Below are positions 44,524 through 53,356 of a DNA stretch of 64,000 nucleotides, piece by piece. The position numbers and the translations under genes are program-made. Below the pieces are notes generated by a model. The model was given only the letters and a program-made list of their open reading frames with translations. It ran no database searches and was not told the DNA's origin. This stretch comes from Xanthobacteraceae bacterium (GTDB lineage Bacteria > Pseudomonadota > Alphaproteobacteria > Rhizobiales > Xanthobacteraceae), in assembly GCA_019454205.1 (NCBI GenBank), contig CP075369.1, positions 1,860,001 through 1,924,000 on the forward strand, read 5' to 3'. The number at the start of each line of letters is the position of its first letter. Position 1 is the first letter of the stretch.

Positions 44524-47181
44524 TCAGACAGCGATTGCTGATTCGATGGCTTTCAGCGCCTCGTTCGCCTTGGTTCCGTCCGGACCGCCGGCCTGCGCCA
44601 TATCCGGACGGCCGCCGCCACCCTTGCCGCCGAGCGCTTCCGCGCCTTTGCGCACCAGATCGACCGCGCTGAACTTCGACGTGAGATCCGGCGTAACGCC
44701 GACCACGATGCCCGCCTTGCCGTCTTCCGCGATAGCGACAATTGCGACAACGCCGGAGCCGACCTGCTTCTTGCCTTCGTCGACAAGGCTCTTGAGATCT
44801 TTCATCTCGATGCCTTCGACCGCGCGCGCGAACAGTTTCACGCTGCCTACATTCCTGATCGCGTCCGCGGCTGCGTCCTTGCCACCGCCACCCATCGCGA
44901 GCTTCTTGCGCGCATCCGCCAGGTCGCGCTCCAGCTTCTTGCGCTCGTCGAGCAACTGCTCGACGCGGTGGCCGATTTCGCTGAGCGGAGACTTGATCGC
45001 TTCCGCCACGTCGCGGAGCTTTTTGCTGTCGCCGGAAAGCGCGCGACGCGCGCCCGCGCCGGTGAAGGCTTCAAGGCGGCGCACACCAGCGGCGACGCCG
45101 CTTTCCGCAAGGCCCGCGATGAGGCCAATTTCACCGGTACGCTTCACATGCGTGCCACCGCAAAGTTCGACCGACCAGCCGAGCATATTGCTGCCGGGCG
45201 CATCGCCCATCGCGACCACGCGCACTTCGTCGCCGTATTTTTCGCCGAACAGCGCACGCGCACCGGAAGCGCGCGCATCGTCCAGCGCCATCACGCGCGT
45301 CGTAACAGCGGAGTTTTGCAGGACGTAATCGTTGGCCATGTCTTCGATCTTCGCCATTTCTTCCGGCGTGATCGGCTTCGGGTGCGAGAAGTCGAAACGC
45401 AGGCGGTCGGGCGCAACCAGCGAACCCTTCTGCGCAACGTGATCGCCGAGCACCTGACGCAGCGCTTCGTGCAGAAGATGCGTTGCCGAGTGGTTGCGGC
45501 GAATGTCCGCGCGGCGCGCGTGATCGACTTTCAGTTCCAGCGGTTTGCCGGCTTCGAGCGTTCCCTCTTCGACCTTTCCGAAGTGGACGAACAGGTCCCC
45601 GGCTTTCTTCTGCGTATCGGTGACGCGGAACTTGACCTTCTCGCCGATGAGAACGCCGGTATCGCCGACCTGACCGCCGCTCTCGCCATAGAACGGGGTC
45701 TGGTTGAGGATGACTGCGCCCTCCTCGCCCGCCTTGAGCGAATTTACTTCCGCGCCTTCCTTCACGATCGCGCTGACCACGCCTTCGGCGGTTTCGGTTT
45801 CGTAGCCGAGGAATTCGGTCGCGCCGAGTTTCTCTTTCAGGCCGAACCAGACCGTTTCGGTCGCCGCATCGCCCGAGCCTTTCCAGCTTTCGCGCGCCTT
45901 GGCCTTCTGCTTTTCCATCGCGGCTTCGAACGCCGTGGTATCAACGGAAATGCCGCGCGGCTTCAACGCGTCCTGCGTGAGATCGAGCGGGAAGCCGTAA
46001 GTATCGTACAGCGTGAAGGCAGTTGCGCCGCTGAAGCTGTCGCCCTTCTTTAGTGGTTTCGACTCTTCTTCGAGCATGGCGAGGCCGCGCTCCAGCGTCT
46101 TGCGGAAACGGGTTTCCTCGAGCTTGAGCGTCTCGATAATCAGACTCTCCGCGCGCACGAGTTCGGGATAAGCCGAACCCATTTCACGCACCAGCGCAGG
46201 CACCAGCCGGAACATCAGCGGCTCTTTCGCGCCGAGCAGTTCGGCATAGCGCATTGCGCGACGCATGATGCGGCGAAGCACGTAGCCGCGGCCTTCATTT
46301 GACGGCAACACACCATCGGCAACGAGGAACGAGGACGCACGCAGATGGTCCGCGATCACGCGATGCGCCGCGCGATTGTCGCCTTCCGCTTTTACGCCGG
46401 TCGCTTCTTCGCTGGCGCGGATCAACGCCTTGAACAGGTCGGTGTCGTAGTTGGAATAGACGCCTTGCAGGATCGCGGAGATACGCTCCAGACCCATGCC
46501 CGTGTCGATGGACGGATGCGGCAGGTCGATGCGCTGCTCGCGCGTAACCTGCTCGTACTGCATGAAGACGAGATTCCAGAATTCGAGGAAGCGGTCGCCG
46601 TCTTCATCCGGGCTGCCCGGAGGGCCGCCTTGCAGCTTGTCACCCTGATCGATGAAGATTTCCGAGCACGGCCCGCAGGGGCCGGTGTCGCCCATGGCCC
46701 AGAAGTTGTCGGAAGTCGGAATGCGGATGATGCGGCTTTCCGGCAGGCCCGCGATCTTCTTCCAGAGGTTAAAGGCCTCGTCGTCGGTGTGATAAACCGT
46801 GACGAGCAGCTTGTCCTTCGGCAGGTCGAAGTTCTTGGTGCACAGCGTCCACGCCAGCTCGATCGCGCGCTCCTTGAAGTAGTCGCCGAACGAGAAGTTG
46901 CCGAGCATCTCGAAGAAGGTGTGATGCCGCGCGGTGTAGCCTACATTATCGAGGTCGTTGTGCTTACCGCCGGCGCGCACGCATTTCTGCGAGGTCGTCG
47001 CCTTATTGTATGGCCGCTTCTCGACGCCGGTGAAGACGTTCTTGAACTGCACCATGCCCGCGTTGGTGAACATGAGCGTCGGGTCGTTGCGCGGGACGAG
47101 CGGCGACGAGGACACAATTTCGTGCCCGTTCTTCGCGAAGAACTCGAGAAAGGTCGACCGGATTTCGTTGACGCCGCTCAT
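44524..47181 (-). CDS. alaS: Alanyl-tRNA synthetase
   Basis: An 885-residue class II synthetase that charges tRNA-Ala. The catalytic domain begins with MSGVNEIRSTFLEFFAKNGHEIV and includes MFTNAGMVQFKNVF and the DNVGYTARHHTFFEMLGNFSFGDYFK motif. The editing domain has the zinc-site elements HSATHLLHEAL and ELCGGTHVKRTGEIG. A C-terminal C-Ala domain with GGGRPDMAQAGG ends the protein. It lies downstream of recA on the same strand, an order common in this group. Confidence 0.98.
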   Translation of the reverse strand: MSGVNEIRSTFLEFFAKNGHEIVSSSPLVPRNDPTLMFTNAGMVQFKNVFTGVEKRPYNKATTSQKCVRAGGKHNDLDNVGYTARHHTFFEMLGNFSFGDYFKERAIELAWTLCTKNFDLPKDKLLVTVYHTDDEAFNLWKKIAGLPESRIIRIPTSDNFWAMGDTGPCGPCSEIFIDQGDKLQGGPPGSPDEDGDRFLEFWNLVFMQYEQVTREQRIDLPHPSIDTGMGLERISAILQGVYSNYDTDLFKALIRASEEATGVKAEGDNRAAHRVIADHLRASSFLVADGVLPSNEGRGYVLRRIMRRAMRYAELLGAKEPLMFRLVPALVREMGSAYPELVRAESLIIETLKLEETRFRKTLERGLAMLEEESKPLKKGDSFSGATAFTLYDTYGFPLDLTQDALKPRGISVDTTAFEAAMEKQKAKARESWKGSGDAATETVWFGLKEKLGATEFLGYETETAEGVVSAIVKEGAEVNSLKAGEEGAVILNQTPFYGESGGQVGDTGVLIGEKVKFRVTDTQKKAGDLFVHFGKVEEGTLEAGKPLELKVDHARRADIRRNHSATHLLHEALRQVLGDHVAQKGSLVAPDRLRFDFSHPKPITPEEMAKIEDMANDYVLQNSAVTTRVMALDDARASGARALFGEKYGDEVRVVAMGDAPGSNMLGWSVELCGGTHVKRTGEIGLIAGLAESGVAAGVRRLEAFTGAGARRALSGDSKKLRDVAEAIKSPLSEIGHRVEQLLDERKKLERDLADARKKLAMGGGGKDAAADAIRNVGSVKLFARAVEGIEMKDLKSLVDEGKKQVGSGVVAIVAIAEDGKAGIVVGVTPDLTSKFSAVDLVRKGAEALGGKGGGGRPDMAQAGGPDGTKANEALKAIESAIAV

Positions 47182-47528
47182 GATTTCAAAGGCTTGCCGG
47201 AGAAGGACTAAGAGGTCAGTTCTCTAGCCGAGCGGGCCGTCCGGGTCGAGCGGTGCGGCTGTCCCATGCCGCCGGAAAACCCCCGGAACGTAAAAGCCGG
47301 AAATGAGCGACGCGGCCTCTCGCCGGGGCGGGGAAAGCCCTAGGAGCGAGAAGGCCGCGCCCATGAACCGGAACGCTTGAGGCGGCAGCGATCCGGGCAG
47401 TACCGGGGCCTGCTTCCATCGGGGTTTCAGCCTTCCCGCGAGGCAATCACGGGCGTCGGCTCCACCGTTGCCGGGACGGGCTACGAACCCGGCGAACGGT
47501 CAAACCCCGGAGAAGTGGCGGCAGGCCA
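47182..47528. other. Gene-free region between recA and alaS
   Basis: A GC-rich stretch of 347 nt. I see no supported gene; a 76-codon minus-strand frame (47216-47446) has no ribosome binding site or recognisable sequence. No T-run terminator is evident after recA. It must hold the alaS ribosome binding site and probably its promoter, but I cannot place a -35/-10 pair with confidence. Confidence 0.6.
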
Positions 47529-48623
47529 TCAGGCCTCGGCTGCTTCGTCGGCGTCGTCTTCGCCGGTATCTTCAGCCTGATCGAGGATCTGTTCCGCGAC
47601 CAGACCGGAATTGGAGCGGATCGCGGCTTCGATGACGTTCGCGATCTGCGGGTTCTCGCGCAGGAAGGCCTTGGCGTTCTCGCGGCCCTGCCCGAGGCGC
47701 TGGCTGTCATAGGAGAACCAGGCGCCGGACTTCTCGACCACCCCGGCCTTCACGCCGAGGTCGATGAGTTCGCCCATCTTGGAGACGCCCTCGCCGTACA
47801 TGATGTCAAACTCGACCTGCTTGAACGGCGGCGCGACCTTGTTCTTCACCACCTTCACGCGGGTCTGGTTGCCGATCACCTCGTCGCGCTCCTTGATCGC
47901 GCCGATGCGGCGGATATCGAGGCGGACGGAGGCATAGAATTTCAGCGCATTGCCGCCGGTCGTGGTTTCCGGCGAGCCGTACATGACGCCGATCTTCATG
48001 CGGATCTGGTTGATGAAGATCACCATCGTGTTCGATTTCGCGATCGAACCGGTGAGCTTGCGGAGCGCCTGGCTCATCAGGCGCGCCTGCGAACCGGGCT
48101 GCACGTCGCCCATTTCGCCGTCGAGTTCGGCGCGCGGCACGAGGGCGGCGACCGAGTCTACCACCAGCACGTCCACCGCGCCGGAGCGCACCAGCGTATC
48201 GGCGATTTCGAGCGCCTGTTCGCCGGCGTCGGGCTGCGACACCAGCAGGTTCTCGATATCGACGCCGAGCTTCTTGGCATAAATCGTATCGAGCGCGTGT
48301 TCGGCGTCGATGAAGGCACAGGTACCGCCGAGCTTCTGGGCTTCGGCGACGGTGTGCAGCGCCAGCGTGGTCTTGCCGGAAGACTCCGGCCCGTAAACTT
48401 CGATGACACGGCCGCGCGGCAACCCGCCGACGCCGAGCGCAATGTCGAGGCCGAGCGAGCCGGTGGAGACGACCTGCACCCCGGCAGGCTTGTCGCTCTT
48501 GCCGAGCTTCATGATCGAGCCTTTGCCGAAGGCACGCTCGATTTGAGAAAGCGCCGCGTCGAGCGCCTTGGATTTGTCCACGGAATTGCCTTCCACGACT
48601 CGGAGATGGGCTTGCGATGACAT
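47529..48623 (-). CDS. recA: Recombinase RecA
   Basis: A 364-residue RecA that forms ATP-dependent filaments on single-stranded DNA, drives homologous recombination and triggers LexA self-cleavage. Walker A is GPESSGKTT, Walker B-type VLVVDSVAAL; MKLGKSDKPAGVQVVSTGS and the L2 region FINQIRMKIGVMYGSPETTTGGNALKF-type segment are typical. The C-terminus is acidic (EDTGEDDADEAAEA), as in other RecA. A LexA box overlaps its promoter, so it is SOS-inducible. Confidence 0.98.
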   Translation of the reverse strand: MSSQAHLRVVEGNSVDKSKALDAALSQIERAFGKGSIMKLGKSDKPAGVQVVSTGSLGLDIALGVGGLPRGRVIEVYGPESSGKTTLALHTVAEAQKLGGTCAFIDAEHALDTIYAKKLGVDIENLLVSQPDAGEQALEIADTLVRSGAVDVLVVDSVAALVPRAELDGEMGDVQPGSQARLMSQALRKLTGSIAKSNTMVIFINQIRMKIGVMYGSPETTTGGNALKFYASVRLDIRRIGAIKERDEVIGNQTRVKVVKNKVAPPFKQVEFDIMYGEGVSKMGELIDLGVKAGVVEKSGAWFSYDSQRLGQGRENAKAFLRENPQIANVIEAAIRSNSGLVAEQILDQAEDTGEDDADEAAEA

Positions 48624-48698
48624 AAGAGACTCCCGGTCCCGCTGCCTAGAGGCCCTGCCGCCTCTCAGGGTCCTGCCCCTCTGGAACAGAACAAGGAC

Positions 48699-48734
48699 AA
48701 TGTACCTTGTTTGTTCTCTGTTCGCAATACGTTC
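48699..48734 (-). promoter_or_regulatory. LexA-controlled promoter of recA
   Basis: On the minus strand TTGCGA (plus 48722-48727) and TACATT (plus 48699-48704) are separated by 17 nt and fit a housekeeping promoter. The LexA box GTTC-GCAATAC-GTTC (48720-48734) covers the -35. This is an exact match to the alphaproteobacterial LexA core GTTC-N7-GTTC. A second, imperfect GAAC-N7-GGAC lies at 48684-48698. Confidence 0.85.
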
Positions 48735-48988
48735 TAATGGGGCCGTGAACGCGAAAAACCCCTATGGTTAGCGGTCTCTTAATGCGCCGGGCCGTGAAAC
48801 CGGCTCGCGGTACCGCACCCCGGCAATTCCCGATTCTTTATCTGTGGGACGCCCTCTTTCGAAATAACCGGCAGATTGCCGCGAGCGGACGAACGGCGCT
48901 CCCCCTTCAAAATCGCCCTCGCAGCACAATGACGCCCCGCTGTTATGGTGAAACCCGCATGAGAAGAAGCAAAACGAGGGGCATTCCG
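48735..48988. other. Intergenic region between recA and the secreted unknown
   Basis: About 250 nt without a supported gene. It must contain the promoter of the plus-strand gene that starts at 48989. An open frame continues upstream of that gene to 48764, but its codons show no conserved protein and it lacks a ribosome binding site. Confidence 0.5.
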
Positions 48989-49609
48989 ATGCCGGGCAAA
49001 TTGCGCACCACCTTCCTCGCCTCTGCCCTGCTTGCGCTCGCAGCGGCGACGCCCGCGGCCGCGCAGAATACGTCGCAATACACTTCCGTCGCACCGAAGA
49101 CCTGCACCAAGGTCAATGCCGTCAAGGTCGAGGAAGAAGAGCATGGCGTGACCTACGCCTGCCGCGGCCTGCCCGGCTACATCGTGCTTATCGACGAAGG
49201 CGATTTACGCACGACCGTCTCGATCGGCACCAGCCGCAAACACGCGAGCGACCAGCGTGCTTACGAACAAGGCTTCTCGCCGTTCAACGCGGTCCACGAC
49301 AATCTCGAATGGCGTATCGACGCAAAAACGAAAAAGCCCTTCGCCACGATCCAGCGCTGGTTGCTCACGGATAACGATGCCGTGGAAAAGGACATCCAGC
49401 CGCGCAGCGCCGGGCTGCTGGTCGTCACGCGCATTCCGCCGGGGAAAGCCTGCCACGTCGCCTATATCGACGTGCGCGCGAACGAAAATCCGAACGCGCT
49501 CGCGCAAAAGGCTGCCGACGAACTCGCGAAGGATTTCGACTGCGACAAGGATAAAACGCACATCATCGGCAACAAGGGCCGCGCGGTGGAGATTTCCGGA
49601 ATAGAATAA
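48989..49609 (+). CDS. Secreted protein of unknown function
   Basis: I do not recognise the family. The 206-residue product has a clear signal peptide (LRTTFLASALLALAAATPAAA, cut before QNTSQ), so it is exported. The mature part has four Cys (PKTCTK, TYACRG, KACHV, FDCDKD) that could form two disulphides, as in small periplasmic proteins of this order. The ATG at 48989 is preceded by GAGGGG at 7 nt and starts the signal peptide well; an ATG at 48959 adds ten basic residues. Single gene between recA and a thioesterase gene. Confidence 0.72.
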   Translation: MPGKLRTTFLASALLALAAATPAAAQNTSQYTSVAPKTCTKVNAVKVEEEEHGVTYACRGLPGYIVLIDEGDLRTTVSIGTSRKHASDQRAYEQGFSPFNAVHDNLEWRIDAKTKKPFATIQRWLLTDNDAVEKDIQPRSAGLLVVTRIPPGKACHVAYIDVRANENPNALAQKAADELAKDFDCDKDKTHIIGNKGRAVEISGIE

Positions 49610-49627
49610 AGCCCCGGCCTCTCCCGG

Positions 49628-50071
49628 TCAGGCGGCCGGCTCAGACAGCTTTTCTTTTTTATTGATGCGCTCGCGCAGCACGTCCGGCAGCGGGGCCGAT
49701 TTATGCGTGGACTGGTCCGCATTGACCCACACCACTTCGCCGGTCGAGCGCACGTTGTCTTCGCCCTTCCCGAACAGCGCGAATTTGAATGTCATCGAGG
49801 ATCGGCCGAGCTTCTCGATCTTCGTGCCGATCTCGATCTGCTCGTCGTAGCGCACCGGCGCCGCGTACTCGACCAGTGCGCGCACGGTGTGAAAATCCGT
49901 ATTGTGCTTCGCCTTCTCCGCATGCCAATCGAACGGCAGGTCGCGCAAATATTCGACGATACAGGTATCGAAATAGGCGAGGTAATTTGCGTTGAATAAA
50001 ATGCCTTGCGCATCCGCCTCGTAATAGCGGACACGGAACGGCGTGAAGTGCCAGAAGTCCTTGCGTTGCAT
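49628..50071 (-). CDS. Acyl-CoA thioesterase (YbgC/4HBT family)
   Basis: A 147-residue hot-dog fold thioesterase. The family motif appears as VRYYEADAQGILFNANYLAYFD (residues 14-35), with Asp20 as the likely catalytic residue, followed by VEYAAPVRYDEQIEI. It probably hydrolyses a short-chain or aromatic acyl-CoA. Its start is 36 nt after the stop of the SDR gene, so the two may be co-transcribed. Confidence 0.85.
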   Translation of the reverse strand: MQRKDFWHFTPFRVRYYEADAQGILFNANYLAYFDTCIVEYLRDLPFDWHAEKAKHNTDFHTVRALVEYAAPVRYDEQIEIGTKIEKLGRSSMTFKFALFGKGEDNVRSTGEVVWVNADQSTHKSAPLPDVLRERINKKEKLSEPAA

Positions 50072-50107
50072 GGGCTGTTATTTACGCGAAGCCGCAGACA
50101 GCGACAA

Positions 50108-50833
50108 TTACCACTTCTCGATCCACGGCCTGAGATCCATCTCGAACGTCCATGCGCTGCGTTGCTGGTTGTGGAGATACCAGTAGTTCTCCGCAATCTG
50201 GTCGGGCTGGAGAATTCCGTCGTTTTCCTTCAGCGCATAGCGCTCCGGAAACATCTCGCGGATGAACGCGGTATCGATGGCGCCGTCGATCACGACATGC
50301 GCGACATGCACGCCCTCCGGTCCCAGTTCGCGCGCCATGCTCTGCGCCACCGCACGCAGCGCATGTTTGCCGGAAGCGAAAGCCGCGAAGCCGGCACTGC
50401 CGCGCACGCTCGCGGTCGCGCCGGTGAAGATGATCGTGCCACGGCCGCGCGGCACCATCACCTTGGCCGCTTCGCGCCCCATCAGGAAGCCGCCGAAACA
50501 GGCCATCTCCCATACTTTGAAAAATACGCGCGACGTCGTTTCGCGGATCGGGAAACGCACGTTCGCACCGATGTTGTAGACCGCAACCTCGATGGTGCCG
50601 ATATCGCGCTCGATCTCCTCGAACAGCGCGGCCATCTCGTCTTCTTTTCGCGCATCGTTGCCGAAGCCGCGCGCCCGCCCGCCTTCGGATTCGATATGTC
50701 TGACCAGCGGTTCCAGCTTGTCGGCGTGCCGCCGCGTGACACAGGCGACATAGCCTTCGCGTGCGAAACGCCGCGCAATCGCACCGCCCGTAGCGTCACC
50801 CGCGCCGATCACCAGCGCGACCTTGTCGGCCAT
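50108..50833 (-). CDS. Short-chain dehydrogenase/reductase lacking the catalytic Tyr
   Basis: A 241-residue SDR-fold protein. The coenzyme loop is GAGDATGGAIARRFAREG (residues 10-27) and the following VYNIGANV corresponds to the NNAG strand. At the active site the usual YxxxK reads FASGK: the Lys is at 156 but the Tyr position (152) is Phe. The downstream ARELGPEGVHVAHVVIDGAIDTAF is typical of a distinct SDR subgroup. The substitution suggests altered or no reductase activity. The ATG at 50833 follows GGGGAG; an upstream in-frame part overlaps the divergent gene and is ignored. Confidence 0.85.
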   Translation of the reverse strand: MADKVALVIGAGDATGGAIARRFAREGYVACVTRRHADKLEPLVRHIESEGGRARGFGNDARKEDEMAALFEEIERDIGTIEVAVYNIGANVRFPIRETTSRVFFKVWEMACFGGFLMGREAAKVMVPRGRGTIIFTGATASVRGSAGFAAFASGKHALRAVAQSMARELGPEGVHVAHVVIDGAIDTAFIREMFPERYALKENDGILQPDQIAENYWYLHNQQRSAWTFEMDLRPWIEKW

Positions 50834-50930
50834 GTTTGCTCCCCGGACTTTCTTGACACGGTGCTGGCCGCGCCGGAACCTGTCAATCAAATGGCGGTAA
50901 GAACAGCCATGCGTTTGCGGGAGGATGAAA

Positions 50931-51515
50931 GTGAAGCGTCTCGAATTCTTCTTCGATTTCGGCAGCCCTACCACTTATCTCGCGCATACGCAGATGCCCC
51001 GCATCGCAAAAGAAACCGGCGCGGAAGTTCTGTACCGGCCGATGCTGCTGGGCGGCGTATTCAAGGCGACCGGCAATCAGTCGCCCGCATTCATTCCGGC
51101 AAAGTCGAAATGGATGGGCGGCGACCTGAAAGCGTTTGCGCAACGCTATGGGGTGCCCTTCAAACACAATCCGAACTTCCCCATCAACACCATGATGCTG
51201 ATGCGCGGCGCGGTCGCGATGCAGCGCGACGGCAAGCTTGGCCCTTATGTGGATGCAATCTTCCATGCCATGTGGGTCGAGCCACAGAACATGAACGATC
51301 CGCAGGTCGTCGGTGCCGTGCTCGCGAAAGCCGGTTACGACCCGAAACAGATGCTGGCCGCGATCGAAGATCAGGGCGTAAAGGATACGCTACGCGCCAA
51401 CACCGAAGAAGCGGTACAACGCGGCGTATTCGGTGCTCCCACATTTTTCGTCGGCGATAAAATGTTCTTCGGGCAGGACCGGCTGGATTTCGTCGAGGCA
51501 GCGCTGCGGAACTAG
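50931..51515 (+). CDS. 2-hydroxychromene-2-carboxylate isomerase-like protein
   Basis: A 194-residue thioredoxin-fold protein of the DsbA/kappa-GST class. It resembles the glutathione-dependent isomerase of naphthalene degradation (NahD): FFFDFGSPTTYLAHTQMP has the serine-type active site, and GVFGAPTFFVGDKMFFGQDRLDFVE is the cis-Pro C-terminal part. No naphthalene genes are nearby, so the true substrate is unknown. The GTG at 50931 is chosen since GGGAGG lies 6 nt upstream; the ATG at 50925 touches the ribosome binding site. Confidence 0.85.
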   Translation: MKRLEFFFDFGSPTTYLAHTQMPRIAKETGAEVLYRPMLLGGVFKATGNQSPAFIPAKSKWMGGDLKAFAQRYGVPFKHNPNFPINTMMLMRGAVAMQRDGKLGPYVDAIFHAMWVEPQNMNDPQVVGAVLAKAGYDPKQMLAAIEDQGVKDTLRANTEEAVQRGVFGAPTFFVGDKMFFGQDRLDFVEAALRN

Positions 51516-51568
51516 TGCGGCAGCTCGCGCGTTATCCGCGCGGGCTACGCTACTCCGGGGCAAATTTC

Positions 51569-53356
51569 ATGACATGGCAGCAAGGTGCCGCCTTCGGCCT
51601 GATTGGGCTGATGATGGCAGCGTTCGTCTGGGGACGTTACCGCTACGATTTGGTGGCGATGGTGACCCTGCTGGTTGCCGTGCTGATCGGCATCGTCCCC
51701 GCGAACAAAGCCTTCTCCGGTTTTTCCGACGACATCATCGCAATCATCGCATCCGCACTGGTGGTAAGTGCTTCCGTCGCGCGCTCAGGCATCGTCGAGC
51801 GACTGCTGAAGCCCATCTCTGCCCACATGACCTCGCCTACCGTGCAGGTATTCGTCCTGTCGGCGAGCGTCGCCGCCCTGTCCGGCTTCGTGAAGAACAT
51901 CGGCGCGCTCGCAATGCTGATGCCGGTCGCATTCCAACTTGCAAGACGTACCGAAACTTCGCCTTCCGCATTGCTGATGCCGATGGCGTTCGGCTCGCTG
52001 CTCGGCGGCATCGTCACGCTGGTCGGAACTTCGCCGAATATTCTGGTGTCGCGGGTCCGCGAGGAAATCACCGGCAAGCCTTTCGCGATGTTCGACTTCA
52101 CTCCAGTCGGCATCGTGCTGACGCTGCTTGGCCTCGCCTTCCTTGCGGTCGGCTGGAGGCTTCTGCCCCGCAACCGCAAGGGTGCCGCATCCATCGAAGC
52201 GGCGTTTAACCTCGAAGGCTACACCACGGAAGCGCGCGTCGAGCCGAAAACCGAAACGGTCGGGAAGACCGTCGGGCAACTGGAGAAACTGTCCAACGGC
52301 GAAGTGGAAGTCTTGATCATCTTCCGCAAAGGCGGACGGCGTTATGTTCCCACCGAAAACACCGAACTGCGTGCCTATGACGTATTGCTGCTCGAAGGCG
52401 AACCGGATGCGCTGGAGAGGGCTGTCTCCGATGCGAAGCTGAAACTCGTCGCCGACAAGAAGCGCAGTTCGAAGAAGTCGGATACGCCCTCCGACGACAT
52501 CGGGGTCATGGAAGCGGTGGTCAGCGAAGGCTCTCCGCTCGCAGGCTCCACGCCTGCGCAGACGCGCCTCTATCACCGGCATGGCCTTACACTGTTAGCT
52601 GCAAGCCGTGCCGGTACGCGGCTTACTTCGCAATTGCGCTCCATGCGTTTCCGCACGGGCGATGTCGTGGTGCTGCGCGGCAATCTCTCGGAAATGCCGG
52701 AGGCGCTGGGCGAACTAGGTCTGCTGCCGCTAGCAGAGCGCAGCATGCCGCTTGGTAATACCCGGCGCAGCATATTGCCGATCGCGTTGCTTGCAGGCGC
52801 GATGATACTGGTCGCGCTCGGCCACCTTCCCATCGCAATCGCTTTTTTCGGAACGGCAACGCTGTTGATCCTGTTCGGCTCGATCTCGCTGAAAGAAGCC
52901 TATGCCGCGATAGAATGGCCCATTCTCATTCTGATTGGCGCGCTGATTCCGGTTTCAGACGCGCTGCGCACCACCGGCGGCACGGAGATCATCGCCGGGC
53001 TGCTGTCGCAGGCGGGGAATTACATCTCCGGACCTTGGGCGCTTGCCTTCATCATGTTCGCAGCGATGGCGGTGACGCCGTTCCTCAACAACGCCGCGAC
53101 CGTGCTGGTGATGGGTCCGATTGCGGCGAGCTTCGCGCAGAAGCTCGGCTACTCCGCCGATCCGTTCCTGATGGCGGTCGCCATCGGCGCGGCCTGCGAT
53201 TTCCTCACGCCCATCGGGCATCAGTCGAATACGCTGGTGATGGGACCGGGCGGTTATCGCTTCGGCGATTACTGGCGTCTCGGCCTGCCGCTTTCGCTGC
53301 TGGTGCTCGCCGCGGGAACGCCGCTGATCGCGTTGTTCTGGCCGCTTGCGCGCTAG
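51569..53356 (+). CDS. SLC13/DASS-type permease with TrkA-C domains
   Basis: A 595-residue inner-membrane permease. Its first half has about five helices with the family motif GFVKNIGALAMLMPVAFQ and FGSLLGGIVTLVGTSPNILVS. The central cytoplasmic part (about residues 210-400) holds two RCK_C/TrkA-C modules (LIIFRKGGRRYVPTENTELRAYDVLLLEG; a second RLTSQLRSMRFRTGDVVVLRGN). The second half repeats the motif as TPFLNNAATVLVMGPIA and DFLTPIGHQSNTLVMGPGG. Such proteins carry sulphate, citrate or other anions. It follows the isomerase gene by 53 nt. Confidence 0.9.
   Translation: MTWQQGAAFGLIGLMMAAFVWGRYRYDLVAMVTLLVAVLIGIVPANKAFSGFSDDIIAIIASALVVSASVARSGIVERLLKPISAHMTSPTVQVFVLSASVAALSGFVKNIGALAMLMPVAFQLARRTETSPSALLMPMAFGSLLGGIVTLVGTSPNILVSRVREEITGKPFAMFDFTPVGIVLTLLGLAFLAVGWRLLPRNRKGAASIEAAFNLEGYTTEARVEPKTETVGKTVGQLEKLSNGEVEVLIIFRKGGRRYVPTENTELRAYDVLLLEGEPDALERAVSDAKLKLVADKKRSSKKSDTPSDDIGVMEAVVSEGSPLAGSTPAQTRLYHRHGLTLLAASRAGTRLTSQLRSMRFRTGDVVVLRGNLSEMPEALGELGLLPLAERSMPLGNTRRSILPIALLAGAMILVALGHLPIAIAFFGTATLLILFGSISLKEAYAAIEWPILILIGALIPVSDALRTTGGTEIIAGLLSQAGNYISGPWALAFIMFAAMAVTPFLNNAATVLVMGPIAASFAQKLGYSADPFLMAVAIGAACDFLTPIGHQSNTLVMGPGGYRFGDYWRLGLPLSLLVLAAGTPLIALFWPLAR

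Noticed and set aside
47216..47446. 76-codon minus-strand frame between recA and alaS
   Set aside because: No ribosome binding site and no recognisable sequence; composition typical of random GC-rich DNA.
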